A DNA stretch of 64,000 bases, from the NCBI GenBank assembly GCA_036850595.1, contig CM072166.1, positions 16,200,758-16,264,757 of the forward strand. The letters run 5' to 3'. The translations under genes were made by a program, and so were the position numbers. This stretch comes from Rhyacichthys aspro. Lineage: Eukaryota; Chordata; Actinopteri; Gobiiformes; Rhyacichthyidae. Shown one piece after another: positions 26,494 to 41,400 of the stretch. The stretch's first letter is position 1. Every line of letters begins with the position of its first letter. A model generated the notes under the pieces. It saw nothing but the letters and a program-made list of their open reading frames with translations. It made no database searches and was not told the DNA's origin.

Positions 26494-29400
26494 ATTATTG
26501 TGTTTATTGTGTTATTTTATATCTTTATTTATTTGTATTTGAATATGAATATGTCCAGGCAAATCTACAGCAACCCAATAACTTTCAGGCTAGAAATTCG
26601 AAATAAATGTCACAATTATTCACAAAATGCTTGTATTATTTTAGCTACAATCACCTGCAGGTTTTTCTCAATAAGCATTATTCATCTCACAGCTTTTGAA
26701 ATCAAGCTGCGAGTCTAATTTAGCTTCACCAAACATCTTCCATATATTATTAATGGAGACTTTTAACTTCAGAGCCCCAACAAAGATAATTACATAGTTG
26801 CTAACAAGATACTTATCAATGCATGACTCACCCCACGTCATTAGCGAGGTTTGTTGCAGGAGAAAACTTCTCGTAAAGCTGTTTAGGGCGGGCAAAAGGC
26901 CCAGCAGAGGATGATGATACATCACAAAGTCGATGTATTGATCACTCCCAGACTCATAAGTAATTAGCAGAGGTGAATCACAAAGCCCTGTCTCCTGGGG
27001 GCCGGGGCTCAGGTGGCCCTCTATCCACAGGCTTTAACTATAACACATGGAAGGCCCAAGCTGAAGAGAAATAAAAAGTAATTGCAAGATTCTGGGAACA
27101 GCGAACAACCTACGCACAGGTCCTTAGATCAATGAGCAGTTTGCTGTCGGGAACACTATGTAGAGCAATGTATTATCAATTATCACATTCAGACATGTAC
27201 ATTTTTAAAATTCCCTTTTGACTAAAGTAGTGTTTGTAATAATCTTTGTAGATTTCAAAGACAAAATTATTCGCAAAGACAAAATATTACTTTAAAATAT
27301 GGCCTCATTCACCAGACACCAACTTATCCATGGACCTTTATACCATTAGACAGTTTTCCAACTGCTGTGAACCCAAACACAGACCAGGCTTTATGTAAGA
27401 ATAAGGAATTACATTTGACATTTACTGTAATATTACTAGATTGTTAGATTTTGTAGACAGAATATTACTAGATTATTATAAGAACAGAACCTGTCTTCTC
27501 ATAAACAATGCATAACGTTAGACAGGGGCTTCACATAGAGCTGTATTAGCTAAAAGTTTGCAGGCTGTCATGGAGAAAGAGACTTTAGTGGCTTTGCTAA
27601 TGATTTGCTAATCCCACAGCATCGCTCCACTGTCCTGTTCCTTCTGTTGCTGCGGAGATGAGACAGCAATAGTTTCTTGGAGAATTCCTTGGGGCTTTAT
27701 GCTGTTGGAGTAAGTCTAAAATAATTCCACACCACTGACTCATTGGCTCGCTTCAAGTTCAAGGTGTTAAGTTTGTGAGTCACATGACGTTTGACGAATG
27801 ATGTCGCATGCGTCCATATTAGGGTCAGTATTAGATACTATTGTTTGATTGGTGCATCCTTAGCTCTGACATAGCCTGAGGCAGAGGGGGGATAAAACAC
27901 ATGGGAGCAAGGGATTGCAAATAATTACCACTGCCAAATCTCTGTTTACAACAACAAGCTGGAGGACCAAGGAGCCGAATCCTGAAAGCGGATACTATGC
28001 TCGCATTGAACCTTAATGAAGTAGAACTCATGCACAGCATACCCTGTATAAAATTGGCTATGTAGTCCTAAGTATACTTAAGATAAATATTTATAAAAGA
28101 GATAAATAACTTGTTAAGCAGACAGCACCTTTGTAACATGCATGTGACATGTTTTATGCAACACACATTTTGATAGTGTATAGTATTTGTTTGCTGCAGC
28201 ATGACCACCAAGGTCACACTGTGGCTCTTAAGACAGCAGCTCAGGGGAGGTTATCTAACTCCCCTGTGGTCAATTGTCTAAGTCGCTGGGTCAGACTGCC
28301 CACCTTGAACAGAAATATCTACACTTCCATTGCACTGCTCATATCTGCCAATCCCAGCCAAGCGACATATCTGTCCATCACATATCTGCTCTTCATCTGC
28401 TAGCCATTTTCCGTCTGTCCTGCCTTTCATATTGCCTCTCAATCTTACCCCGTGGGATATTTCATGAGCCTGAACGCCGTGCTCCTCCACTCTCCTAATC
28501 CTCTTTTCCCTTTTCTTTCCTTCATTAAACAATGCTTCCACCTCTGGGCCCGTATTGCTCACCGCTCTTTGACTTCTTCTGCTCTCTCTGAGTCTTGATT
28601 ATCATCCCAGAGTTATAATTACACACGGTTCGTGACTGAGCCGAGATTATCTCTAATCATCCGTCCAGAAATGAGCATGGGATTCTCGCCGAGTCACAAC
28701 ATGCCATTCATAAAGTCGAACTGTCACTGAAGTGTTCCGCAGACTCCCCATGTATTATGCATGGCTTCAGCAGTCGTACGTACACAGTGCGACAGGTGAG
28801 ATGAGAGGCCTTCTCCATTGGAGCTGACAGGCTTGTCACATTTTCCAACTCCAGCTGCGTATTCAAAATCAATCAGTGCGGAACAAGAGATATCATTCTA
28901 TCACCTTTTCAAAGTGGTATTTTAAGCCCTGTTTCCAGCATTGACAGTTCAGTTCAGATCAGGTCAATGCATTAAGTGAACAAGCATACCTTTCACTTTT
29001 GGCAAGCCTCCATTGAGGTTCCAAAAGAATGGAGCAGGTATTAAAAGGTACAGCTCATAACTTTTCATTTTGTTGTATGTACAAAAGAAGTGAGTTGTCC
29101 ACATTCCCAAGGGATTGTTAATGAAAGACATAAATGTTTTAATGTGTGCTTTACACATTCATACTGTGTCTGTGTCATAGCTTTAGCAGTTTCTTTGCCT
29201 TTAGCATTAGTTGCTGTGTTTTGTGCATGCACCTTCAACTAAAATGCTGCTTAAATTAACAGATAAAATACCCAAAATGTCATTATACATATTAGTGATA
29301 TTAAGTAGAAGTATTTTAGAAGACCACCAGGCTTCAGCTGGTGGTGGACCCCTTTAATCATCCATCTTGGGACTGGGTTGCAGGGGCAGCAGTCTAAGTA

Positions 29401-32400
29401 GAGATGCATAGACTTCCCTCTCTCTGGACACTTCCTCCAGCCCTTCAGGGAGGATAACTCCAGCCAAGACACCTAGTACCATAGCTGGTCCTCCCCGGGG
29501 CCTCTCCCAGTTGGACATGCCCAGAAACTGTCCCAAGGAGGCGTCCAGGAGGCATCACAGCCACCTCAGCAGGAAGCCCTTGTATGACATGACCATTTAC
29601 ATTAATGTCGCAGCTTTCTCCAGCGAGCCTACTCACCGTGCAATAACAACAAGGCTTTTGCTATCCATCAAAGTGGTGATGGCTGGACAATTTCACACAG
29701 GATTGTTGGACGCTTTCTCTTATTCCCTCTAAAACCCAGTCACAAGATGATGGGGCCACCGCTTATTAACATATGTCCTTCAGTCAATGTCTCGCCATTG
29801 TGCTACAGCAGCCAAGGACTCTTCACTTTCGACAAAACAGAATGGCCAGGTGTGTAAAGAAGACCTTTGAATAAATATAAAGACAATCTTTTGCATTTTA
29901 CTGAGCCTTTGAAAGTCAAGAATGTAGACCACACACTATCATCATCATCAACATATGTACTGACAACATACACACTAATAAATAATAGCACTAAGGATTA
30001 GAGGCTGACTTGGCAATTAATCTCATGCTGAAGTGAGGGTATGCTTCTATGTGTCTGGATCCCATTCAGAAAACAAAGAAACCAAAATCACAAAGTCAAT
30101 ATTTTTTTCAGATCTTGTCTTTCTCACAGTCCATCTGTAAATTATTACTCAATTAAACAATATTAGGAGATGAACAGCAGGCCAGTCAACTATTATGGTA
30201 TCCCATGTGGGGAGTGAATGACAGAGTGACTGACGGCTCATTTCCTGCCACAAGCCTCAAAGAATGATTGTGATGAAAAACTATCTACACCACTGTGACT
30301 GAGGTTCTTCTAATGTCAGATTCTCCATAATGTTTTAGTTTATTACTGACTTGACTGTTTACATTCACATGTAACCAGCATTAACGTTTGGCCCTTGTCT
30401 CTTATACATAATATAAAGTGTGTCATATAACGCTAGTTACACAAGCACTCATTTTTACAGACCACTAAATAAATAAATGCCATGGATGTCCTCTTGTCAT
30501 ATGCAGTGATAGGAAAAACTTTTTTAAAAGCAGTCTATGGGCTGCATCATGTTGCTAACCTGATTTGCTGCCAGATGGTTTGTTACACAGAACCATATGG
30601 AAGGGCTTCTGTAAAAAACCTTTGGAATAAGGTGGTACTTTAAATGACTACCTAGTCAATGATTGGATGCACGACCTGGGAGTAACCACAATTTTATCCA
30701 ATCAGAGTAACGCCATGTTGTTTGCATTACTAACAGTTCAAAATTGCTTTTCATTAAACCTTAAACACGCTCATAACTGCCAGTGCCGTACCACCCTTGG
30801 TTTTGAACCCGCAGCAGGTACAAGATTCATTTTAGTGAGTTTGAGAACTCAGAAATCTCAGATACGGCTTACATCCGCTGTGCCTTAAAAAGTGCCTTCT
30901 GTTGATGACAAACAGCTGTGGAATGAACTGGTGTGAACACTGAACCAGAGGCAGAACTGGCACGGAGCCTGGCTGGTGGGAAAGGGCTATGAGCGAAGCA
31001 GACTTTCACCAGACACTCCACTGTGTAACTCTAAATGGACTAGACTGTTTTCCTTGCATAGTGCTTTTATTGCTCTTGTGATTTACAAGTCCAGTCCCTG
31101 ATTTGTTCTTCATTGCTCTGCTTCTATTTTGGCCACTTTTTACCACACAATGCATGTATAAGAATAAACAATATAGAAATGCACAAAATAAACATTAATG
31201 TAATATAAGAAATAAAATTACTTTTGAAAAAGTGTAACCCCAAAATAAAATCCCTACAGGTACTATTTGGTCTGGTTTTAATAGATTTCAGCCTCAGTGA
31301 GAATTCTCATTTCCTGCGGCTGCAAAGTCATTTTCTCCCAGGGAGCACACAGTTAAACGGCTGGAGAATCTGAATAGAACACATGCACAGTTATCTTGTC
31401 ACCAGTGAACAGCTCTTCTTAAGTGTTTAAAATTCACTATTCCATTTGTTAAGTGGCAACAGCTCGGGAAATTCTTTTGGCTAGATACCTTTAAGTGCCG
31501 GACTTGGAAACTTTTTTGAAAACTGTTAAAGACTCCCCTTTACTTTTTATACATATTTACGCAAACTAAAAGCATAGAATACGACATATATAACGTACAA
31601 TATTTGTAGACTGTCATTTTTTGTTGATGTGCACAAAGGCACTGATGCAAAAACGTGCAAATTCATCTAAAAAAAAAAAAAAGATCTATAAAAAGAACAA
31701 ATGTTTAGCTTTAGATAAAAATCATTAATGAAACCCCTATAATCCCCTGTGCTTTTGCAGCCTACTCTTTGCTGGTGATTATACACTTGGATTATATTAA
31801 AAACCACAGAGCCCTCTCACAACCTCCATCTTACACTTTGAGGGCATTTATCATCACGTATCTTTAAGTGCTGGTTAATAGGCTTGTGCAGACAAAGCCA
31901 GAGTTTACAAGGGATTAGCACGGATTATGTTTGTGTGAGCTAAAGTACCTGCTCGAGGCTCTACGGTGCGGTTGCCATTTTGATCCATGAAGATGAATCT
32001 TCCTCCAGTGAAGTCGGAGCCGTAGTCAGACAGGTAGAGCAGAGATGTGTAGTCGAAAGAGCCATACGTTACCTGGCAGACAAGAGAAGAAAATGTGAAA
32101 TAAATAAAATACTTTATGTTGACAAAGAGAACTTAAGTACACTGGGTAAAGTTTACTACTGTGTCAGGTGGACTATACAACTTGGACTTGTGACATAAAT
32201 TCGTGAGTTGCTGAATGGTAAGTAACTGATGCAGCTTTATGAATTTGAGGTATAAACAAATACGTTTTTTTTAATATACCTTTGGTCTCTCACTTCTATA
32301 TAGATATATAATGAAATAAACACTTCATTTATATCTTCTAAATGTCTTATTAACTTGCAGATACAAATTTACCAACACAAAAGCACCGCAGTCACAAGGC

Positions 32401-35400
32401 AGACATCTCATATTAGCACCTTCTACAGTTTAAGGCGTTTTCACAGCTAAAAGTTCAGCTCTGTCTACCATTGTCATGACAACAGGGGAATATCTGCTGT
32501 ATATGATAATTCACTGACCATGGCTGTGGCGAATCAAGCAGTCGATTCAGCAGCTCATTTTACAGTTGTAGATTATACAGTATTACACTAATGTCACCAC
32601 AGTAATAAATGTTTTCCCCCTTTACTGGCTCCGATTTCCCTTCTTTGTTTTTTTAATTGTCCAAAATTCTATGGCCCCTTACTTTGACAAATTAAAGAGT
32701 GTGTTTGTTCTGAACCATGATCCTGTGGAGCTGTCATACCATCATTTAGTTCAAACAAAAGTCCAGAAGTCCTGATCAAACAACTAAAGTATACATTGCA
32801 TTCAATTCAAAAGGAACTTGTGAAGTGCTTGAGAAGAGTTCCTAATACAAGCGGTATGTTGTTTACTTTCAGTCAATCTTACTGTTGTCTTAGTCACAAA
32901 AATTGACATAATGTGCGAGTTTATGTGTATTATGACAAATAAGACTTGCCTATGAAGATGCCTGTAGTTTTGACATTCAAGGTAAGCATTAAATAACAAT
33001 GACATGTTCTGAAACTTGAATATCTGGATGCCTATTTCAAGACTTTGGGATTGAATTATTTTGTGCTCTGAATAGTACTAATTATGTTCCAGTCACAAGT
33101 ACCGTTTCCTTGCTGCTTGGAATTAAAACATAAATCCTGACACCACCATTTCAACTACTATGTATCACTGTGGTGAATACATTATTTGTCTCCTAGGATA
33201 CTGCAGTAAGTATCGCCTCACTAGCCTAAATGTAGCCTGGCAGAAGGACAATTTTAGCCGATTATTACATTACTAGTGCCGTAAAGGAGCAAACTGTGTG
33301 CACTTGCCATTTTAACAAAATTGTATAAACTGTAGTTTTGTATGAGTGCAACCTGATAAAAACAAAATTACCTAAAGTGGAATTAGGGGCAGGACATGAA
33401 GTGCTTTGTTCAATTAAAGGGCCAGCGTTCAAAACCAATCCAATCAGACATGTGCGCTTCAGGAAGAGTTTCTATTTTGATTGAAACATGCTACATACAC
33501 TTCACTGGGAGCACAAGGAACTGTTTTATTAATTGAAAAAGGGGCACTGAATTGAATTTCTCTACAAGCACACTTCATTATTTACAAACACATCTTGTGC
33601 AGTACTTGTATGATGCCACTTTGGAACCACTACAGTAAAAATACCAATAGTACTAGACCGTGCTGTACGTCCAAAGTACCAAGGCTGCCAAGAGTCACCT
33701 AAGAAGTGAAAGCATTATGTAATAGAGAACGCTACACAACAAGTTAAGGACATTTGCATGCAGTTACTTATACAGCAGACTAATCAGAGAAGTTGAAATC
33801 CATGTGATCCCTGTGAGCACAAAAACAGAGTACAGTCCTAATGAGACTTTTGAAGAGGGAGCTGGCAGGAGCACCATCTTCTAGTCCCGCAGTAATGGAG
33901 GACCAGAGTGCACACACTTGATCCTGTTTCAAAAGAATGAAAAATTCAAGGAAAACAAGGAACTTCTGAGAAATGAGAGTTTAATGATACTCTAGGATGT
34001 TCAAAGCCTATTGCACCATTTGCAATTTTCACAACCCATTCAGCTTTTCAATTTTTCTTACCGATACTAAGTGTGGCCAGTTGCTTTTGAGAAATCTAAT
34101 TGACAACAGACGCACGTGCTTGATCAAACCTCAATGATCAATGTGTTTTCCATTTTCTCACTGACAAAATTGAAGCAGTGTGCTCAGTTTTAAAGCACAA
34201 ATCACATGCACTTCATTTAACGAAGCCATCACTCAGGTTCTGTTACAAAAGCCACAAACACATCATCTCAGTTGGACACACTTTCCATCACTGTGTGACT
34301 GCAGAGAAGCTGTATGTTGCTGAGGAGTTGGAGTAATTGTTGTTGTTGTGAAGTTGGAGTTGTTGCTGCTAAAGAGTTGTTGTTGTTGTTACTGAGAAAT
34401 TGTGCTTGTTGCTGAGGAGTTGTTGAGGTGTTGGAGTTATTGTTGTTGTTGCTGAGGAGTTGGTGTTTCTGAGGAGTTGGGGTTGTTGTTAAGGAGTAAT
34501 TGTTGTTACTGAGGAGCTGAAGGTTTTTCCCCCCCCCCCCCCTTTTTTGGAGGTTGTTTTTTTTTTAATAAAAAACCCCCTGAGTTGGAGTTTTGCTGCT
34601 GAGGAGATGATGATGATGTTGTTGTTGCTGACAAGTTAGAATTGTAGTTGCTGAGGAGCTTGAGTTGTGGTTGTTGAGGAGTTGGAGTTGTTGATGTTGC
34701 TGAGGAGTTGTTTCTGAGGAGTTGGAGTTGTTGTTGAGGAGTAGTTGGAGTTGTTGTTCTTGTACTATAAAGTACAAAGGCTGTATCCTAAATGGCACAG
34801 CGTTTGTGCAACATCTTAAGCTCAAGCTATAAAAACTGAAACTAAAAAAAGCCCAAAGCTTGCATAATGCAAAATATTATGACCCACCTACCCATTCATG
34901 TAATAGGAATATGTTGTACAAATGTCTGTAAGCAACGTGACTAAAAATAAGAAGACATCTGATATAGAGTATTATGTAGGACTCATTTGCCGTGAGATAA
35001 ACCACACTGTCATGCTACAGTTTTCTGACAATGTAACGGCAGTAAGATCGATGAGGAGGCAATTCGCCACCAAAGACGTCAGAGGTCATTTACATTTAAA
35101 TTAGAAACGGGAAAGCCAATTAACACCAAAATAGTGTCTGCGAAAACAGAAAAGAGTCCTTTCTGATTAAATTTTCTAACTGTCAGGGCCAGCAGGAGAA
35201 ATGAGGTGACAAATGTTAATACACTCAACAACACTGTGAATGAGATGGCAAAGAAAAAAGGCACAGCAGAATCTATGCATCAAAAAATAGGAAATATGGA
35301 GTGAGAAAAGCAATGCAGTTGTTTTTTGTTGATTTTTTTTTTTTTTTTTTTTTGAGTAAAGATTTATGGAGATGGCGTTACTGAGAGGAGCTCTACTGTC

Positions 35401-38400
35401 ACTTACTGTCAAAAGGGCTTTTTTATAAGTTGGAAAGAGCCTAAAGGGCTTAACTGCATCTGAACAACATATAAACTCTTTCTGACACCATGCAAAGTGC
35501 TCAGTGGCAAAAACTGAACTGGATATTTATAGAGGAAACAATATGTGGCACCGACACTTTAAGTAACAGAACAGAGACACTGGCAGAAACTCTTTAAAAA
35601 GCTGCAAGTTAGAACACAACTTATTTTGGGCATTTCTGCTTCCTCATCTAAAGATCCTGCGGCTGCTCTGTGCCTGAGTCAGAAGTGAAAAAAAAGCTAA
35701 AGGGATTTCCAGCAGCAGCTGCCCCTAGGGTCTTAATCAGTTGGTTCTGAACTGTAATAAGTATAACTATATGTAAAAAATCTGTATGAGATTGTGGACG
35801 TATCAAGATGTGGAAAGTGTTCCCAATGGAAGCGGTCAGGGCCAGGAGATCATCACAAAGTCTGAAAATACTGAGTGGAAAATTGATTCCTCATCTGAAC
35901 ACTGTGGCTTTCAGTCTACATCTTAGAGACACAGGAAACTTATAATGTGAAAATTATTTAGGTTCCTAATTATTCTGCAGTCCTAGCTTGCCTAACAATT
36001 GTTTGCACACTAGAATGGCTCATTTGGAACGGCTTGTGTTTGAGTGGACTCAACTAAGGGGGACAACATCTTGCTTCATTTGATGCAAGTAGGACTTTTG
36101 AAATTTTGAAATTTTGAAATGTGCATCCCCAAACTTTTTTGAAAATGGTTAAATAAACACACTGAACAGTTATGGCTAGATTAAAGAGAATATAAACTCC
36201 ATGTTTGTACTGACATCTACAGGTTTGTGCTAGAAAGACAAGGCTGTCAACAGCATCACGCTTGAGTGATGACAACATCACCGCTGAGACTAAATACTCT
36301 TTCTAATGAGGCACTATTAACACCATATTCCATTCGGAGTAGCCGTCAGTTAAATTTGTGTAAATTGGAGTAACACTCCTGGATAAATTCATTGTAGGAC
36401 AAGCATACAAAACATGCACAAAGAGAGGAGATTTTTATGGAGGGGCAGGGGAGTGTGCTGTCTGCAGTGAGCGGAGCCGTGAGGCAAAAGAAACTCAAAG
36501 CAACACAACCAGCAAGCGATATGGTAAACTGTGCTCTGAGTGAACCATACGCATTCACTGCTGACTACTGCTCACACTACTAACGTTCTGCTGGTACCAG
36601 AAAAAAACTCCGGGAATAAAAGGTGTCCTTTTTAAAAAAAAAAAAAAAAGGGGGTTTTCAAAGGTTGCCCCCTTTTTAAAAAAAGGGGCAAAAAAAAAGG
36701 GGAAAAAAAAGATTTTTTTTTTTTTTAGTTGCCCCCCCCCCAAAAAAAGTTTTTTTTATGTGATACAATATCTAGTAAATGAGTGGAAATGTTAGTTCAC
36801 AGTTGGAGAGGTTAAAGCGTTGGGAGACTAGTGCACACTTGGACACACAATACAGATTGTAGAGTCACACTTCAGTCCTTATTATGCTCACTTTTTGTTG
36901 TGGGATATTCCTGTCTGTCTAATGTCTCACCTCAACGTAAAAGATCAAAATCCATCAAAATAACTCTACAACCTCTTGAAATCAATCATGCAGTCATGCT
37001 GATTTATCCCTGCCCACTGGGTCACGTCTTACCTGATTGAAAAGTAATGCCAAGATGGTTAAACAGAGAGTTACAGGATGTATTGGAAGTGTGTAAAACT
37101 AGAGTGTAAATGCATGGATTTAGACCCCAGTTTGTGCACTGTGCTCTGAGTAAATTATATTTACTCACAGGTCATACACTAATCTGACATGACACTGCAG
37201 GCTTCAAAAGCAAAAACATTTTACCTCCTCATTTACAAAGGAAAAAAAAGGTTATAAACTACTAATCTGTTAACTAAAGCAGGCTGTGTCTGACCACAAG
37301 GGTGTGAAGGAAGTCTGAGAAGAGTCTTTTGTTTAGAGTATGTTCAATTCAATGGTGGTTTTCAAGTGGTAAATCATTTATTAAATCTTATTAAAAAATT
37401 AAATGAAATGAATCTATAAAGTAAAGTAACATTTTGGACAAATGATTGAAGAGTGTAAGAGGTGGAAATGAATCTAAGTGGGCTTTGGTGAATTATGACA
37501 CCGCTTGTTGTGTGCAAAATACACAATAAATAAAGCCGGTCGCTTTTGTTTATGGAACATCAGGAAGCAAGATACACGAACAGTGGTTTTTCTTTCTACT
37601 GATTCCCTCAGAAATCAGAAGTGGGGCACAAGGCTGACTGAGAAAAAAAATCCCAGACACGCATAAAAGCTCTATAGCGAGAGGTTAATTCAGGAGTGCG
37701 TCGATTTGATGTTGTTCACCCACAGGCATTTTGAAGGGCTTCTATTTGTCTGATGTATGATGTGACATGTGACTCTTTAAGCTCGGGTTCGGTTACCTTA
37801 TCAATATGCGGGTGCCAGTACTCGTCGTGTTGGGTCTTGGCCTCTGTGCTGTTGATCCTGGAGAAAAAGGTGGGTTTGGTGAGGTACATCAGAGTCGGGT
37901 CCAAACCAAACGTCTGGGCTATAACGTCCTGGATTCTCCCGCGAACCTCCCTGACGAGAAGAAGCAGACAGCACGTGTCAGAAGCAGAGCACAGCTAATT
38001 GTTGAAGAAATGATGATTAATAGCTGTGACGGACTAGAGAAACTGAGAGCTTACTGCACTCATATAGTCGGTGCTCAAGTGGTTTGCAGTTTTGGACAAA
38101 AATGTACATGTTAAATAAGACTTGCCTGAGTTAAGTAAGGTCAGTGTTCCAAGAAGATATGCCTCTTCAGTAAATTGTAAATATAAGCAGAAGTTTTAAT
38201 ATATATTTGAGAGCTGTATGAGATATATCTTTGAATACTGTGAAGTAGATATGATTTTAGGTATTTTCCTCATGTGCAGAAAAAACGTAACAACAATGAC
38301 CACACTGGTACCACTATTGTTTTCTTTTAGTTACACCACATGCTTTGATTGGACACTTCACATTTTGATGCAAAGTGTGAATGTTTGGCTTATGGAATGC

Positions 38401-41400
38401 TATTATAATTTTTGGCATCATCTTTTAAAACGATCCTGAATGAAAGCTAAAAAGCTCCAAATCTGAATCAGAAGAAACGTCTGAAGATTTAACAATCTGA
38501 GTTACCTGCAAAAATGGTGGCATTAAAAGCTACTCTCTGAAAGCATGTAGCTTTTTATAAATCTGAAACTGGGGGTAAGCTGGACTTGGAAAACATCCAC
38601 ACTGTTTAAAGGTGTGTCAAATAAAAAATGTAACACTTTAAGTTTTGTTTAGCCGTTTAACAAAGAGCTTAAAACTTACAACGTATTATATTTTAAAAAT
38701 CGTGTTAATTGGGTTAAAGTTTGTTTTAAATACTGCAACAAAACTCCACCTAACCTGGTTTAAGTAATTTTAAACTGACTTTTAGGGTGTGTTCTCACTT
38801 GTAGTATACGTCATTTAGTTCGTACCAAAACAGAAAACAATTGTGGTGGTGGTAAGAGCAATAGTTGTAGTCCTCTTGGAGTTCACATTTTAATCAAAAC
38901 ACAGAGTTCACTAACAAAAACCAGTTAAAGTCTGTCTTAAATCAATAACAGCCCTTTCAAATCTGGTTATATGACCTTAGTTTAGCATTAATCTGCATTT
39001 AAATTAAACCTGTTGATGCAGTTGAGTCTGAGATATTCAAATTATTCTAGGAAACACACAAAGGAGCAAAGAGACACTTGAATCCTTTTTGTTTCATATT
39101 GTTTTTGTGAATGCTTGTAAAAAGGTACTTGGAAAAAAAAAAAAAGAAACAAACTGAAATTGTCATGGCTATGTTACATTAATGAAAGTTGTCTTGTAAA
39201 ACTTTTCTTCTCATTGCACCGCCTCATTTGTAATTATTGTGTATAAAACTACAATCCTTCATCTGGGGTTTTAGTTTGTCTCACTTTGTCGGTAATTCTC
39301 AGGTGTGACACTGTTGAATGACTGCACTGCCGCTTTTCAATTAAACTTTCTCATTCACCTGTAAAGCCGGAAATCCTCTTGTGTGAACACGTCCCTGATC
39401 TGATCCCCGAAATACCTAGAGCACACAACAGCGACGCACAATCAGACAGACGATTCCACCGAAGCAATCACACAAAGACAGCCGAGGAGAAAATAGAGCA
39501 GGTTATCTGTTAGCATAAATTAGCACACACATAAATGACATGAAAACCAGTGCAGTCGTCAGCAGACGTGTGATTGAGGAAGGGTGGGTGGGGGGTCTCG
39601 GTGGGAGGGAAGTAGGGTGCTATCATGGTGACTCTCAGATTAGAAGGAGCCAGATGATCCCATTGCGCTCGACGGGAGAGGCGAGCAGATGATCCGAGTC
39701 TAACTCTGGCAGTGATGAATGAGGGTCACATGACTGAGTGGACCCGGAGAAGACGCAGCACGAGGAGCTTCACCGGGAAGATTGATGATTAGCTCACGTT
39801 TGAGTGAATATACTTCTGGGATGTTAAAAGAGCCTGATAACTGTGTTGAAAATTTACGAGAGAAAAAAAACATAACTTTTCCAACTGTTTTTTGAACTGA
39901 AGACTGGCAACATGTCGTTATATTGTCTTGTCTGAATTTAAGAAAACAATGTGGCATCCTCGAAGACGAATAACTGCAGTAAAGAGCCTAAGTCTGGCCC
40001 CAAAATCTAGAATGCACCAATGAGTAGTGAAAATCCGTTGCAGCCAGGACTAACTAAGGATCTGGATCTAATAGTAATACACTCATAGATAATTATATTA
40101 TTAAGGCGTTCTTGGAAAGTATATGTTTTTTTTCCTGTTAAATCACCAAATAACACATTGTAATTGGAATCATCTGTGAAAAAAAACATAAAATAAAGAA
40201 ATCACCCAGGCTTTATTACCAAAGATTTGAAAAAGTAGAACGTTCAGCACAAACCAGAAGCTTCAGATGCTCGCCTACGTAAATAAGGGATGCTCATCAT
40301 ATTGACACCGTTTGTCAACAATGAACTACTGGCTGCAGATAACTGAGACAGCACTGCATATATCAACTTACACAGCGATACAGCCAAAAAGCCCCAAAGA
40401 ATACTCTGACTTGTGAACCAATGAAGTCTACGAGAATGGGTCATGACCTAAGCTTTCAGTGCAACATGTTAATTTCAATATTAAAAAGTATTAATTCATA
40501 AACTTTTTGGCGAAGTTAGCTGTTACTGTTCTGAATACATCTCTAGTGCAACATTTCAAAATGTCAATTGACTGTTAATGGAAACTAATGCAGATTACTT
40601 TTCTCATAGTTTCAATTGAGGCTCTTTTTGCAGCAGAAATTCAGAATATTTAAACAACACAACCCAATGCAGTGGAGCAAACTGATATGGAGGATTTTAA
40701 TAGACTTTCACATTTGTAAAAAAAATTTGAATATATCTTTAAAACAACACAAAAGTTTGTTCTGCCTACTAGAATATTTGTGGATATTTTGTAATAAATA
40801 ATAATAAATACGCTAATACACTTGAATGTGGACCAACAGAATGTCTTTTCCTACCTGTAAATGTTGACAAACTGTTTGCCCATTGACAATGCCCCAGAGT
40901 GCAAGTCCAGTATGGAAGCCTGTGAAGGACAAAGAAATCAAATCAGTGCAAATTGCCCATAATTAAGACATAATGAAGGAGATTGTTGACGCAGTCCTGT
41001 ACACAAGGGGCACATCGGTTATTTAAATGTTTGGCTCTGCTCCCTCTGCCCTTACTTGGATTTGCTCATTGCTTTGGGCCACTGCTGTGCTTTACAAGCC
41101 AAAACACAAGTCATTTTCTCAGACTTGCCTCCTGCTGCTGCCCCTCTTCAATTCGGGTCCTTAACACTTCGTAAACACCTCCTTTAGTGGATGCAGATGG
41201 GGTCTACTGGGGACACGGAGCAGCGGTGGGGCCGCCACAGAGGGGTTCAGACTTTTAAAACTTTTGGGGTTTATGTGTAATGGCAAGAGCTCTGACACGC
41301 TGCATATTGTGCCAGCCTGCCCTCCAGTGCCCAGACAGGGAAGTTGCATAAGGAATAGAAACTGGCAAAGCAGCTGGCTGAACTTGTTTGTCAGTTGTTT

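Larger units (their letters stand above)
19008..31948 (-). other. ogfod3: ogfod3 intron 8 (12.9 kb, mobile-element rich)
   Basis: A minus-strand intron bounded by GTACTT and TTTGCAG. It contains the elements at 20262-20745, 22622-23168, 23470-24560 and 29300-29600, simple repeats (TATG at 20822-20842, AT at 26451-26490, poly(A) near 31670) and stretches that look like conserved regulatory DNA near 26600-27050 and 28580-28800. I see no nested gene. Confidence 0.8.
32073..37796 (-). other. ogfod3: ogfod3 intron 7
   Basis: A 5.7-kb intron with a TTG/GAG-type repeat (34333-34765), a poly(T) run (35333-35353) and two patches of stacked homopolymers (34523-34580 and 36599-36759). No gene inside. 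Confidence 0.8.

Noticed and set aside
34565..34825. Asn/Gln-rich open frame
   Set aside because: Translation of the GTT/GAG repeat inside an ogfod3 intron.
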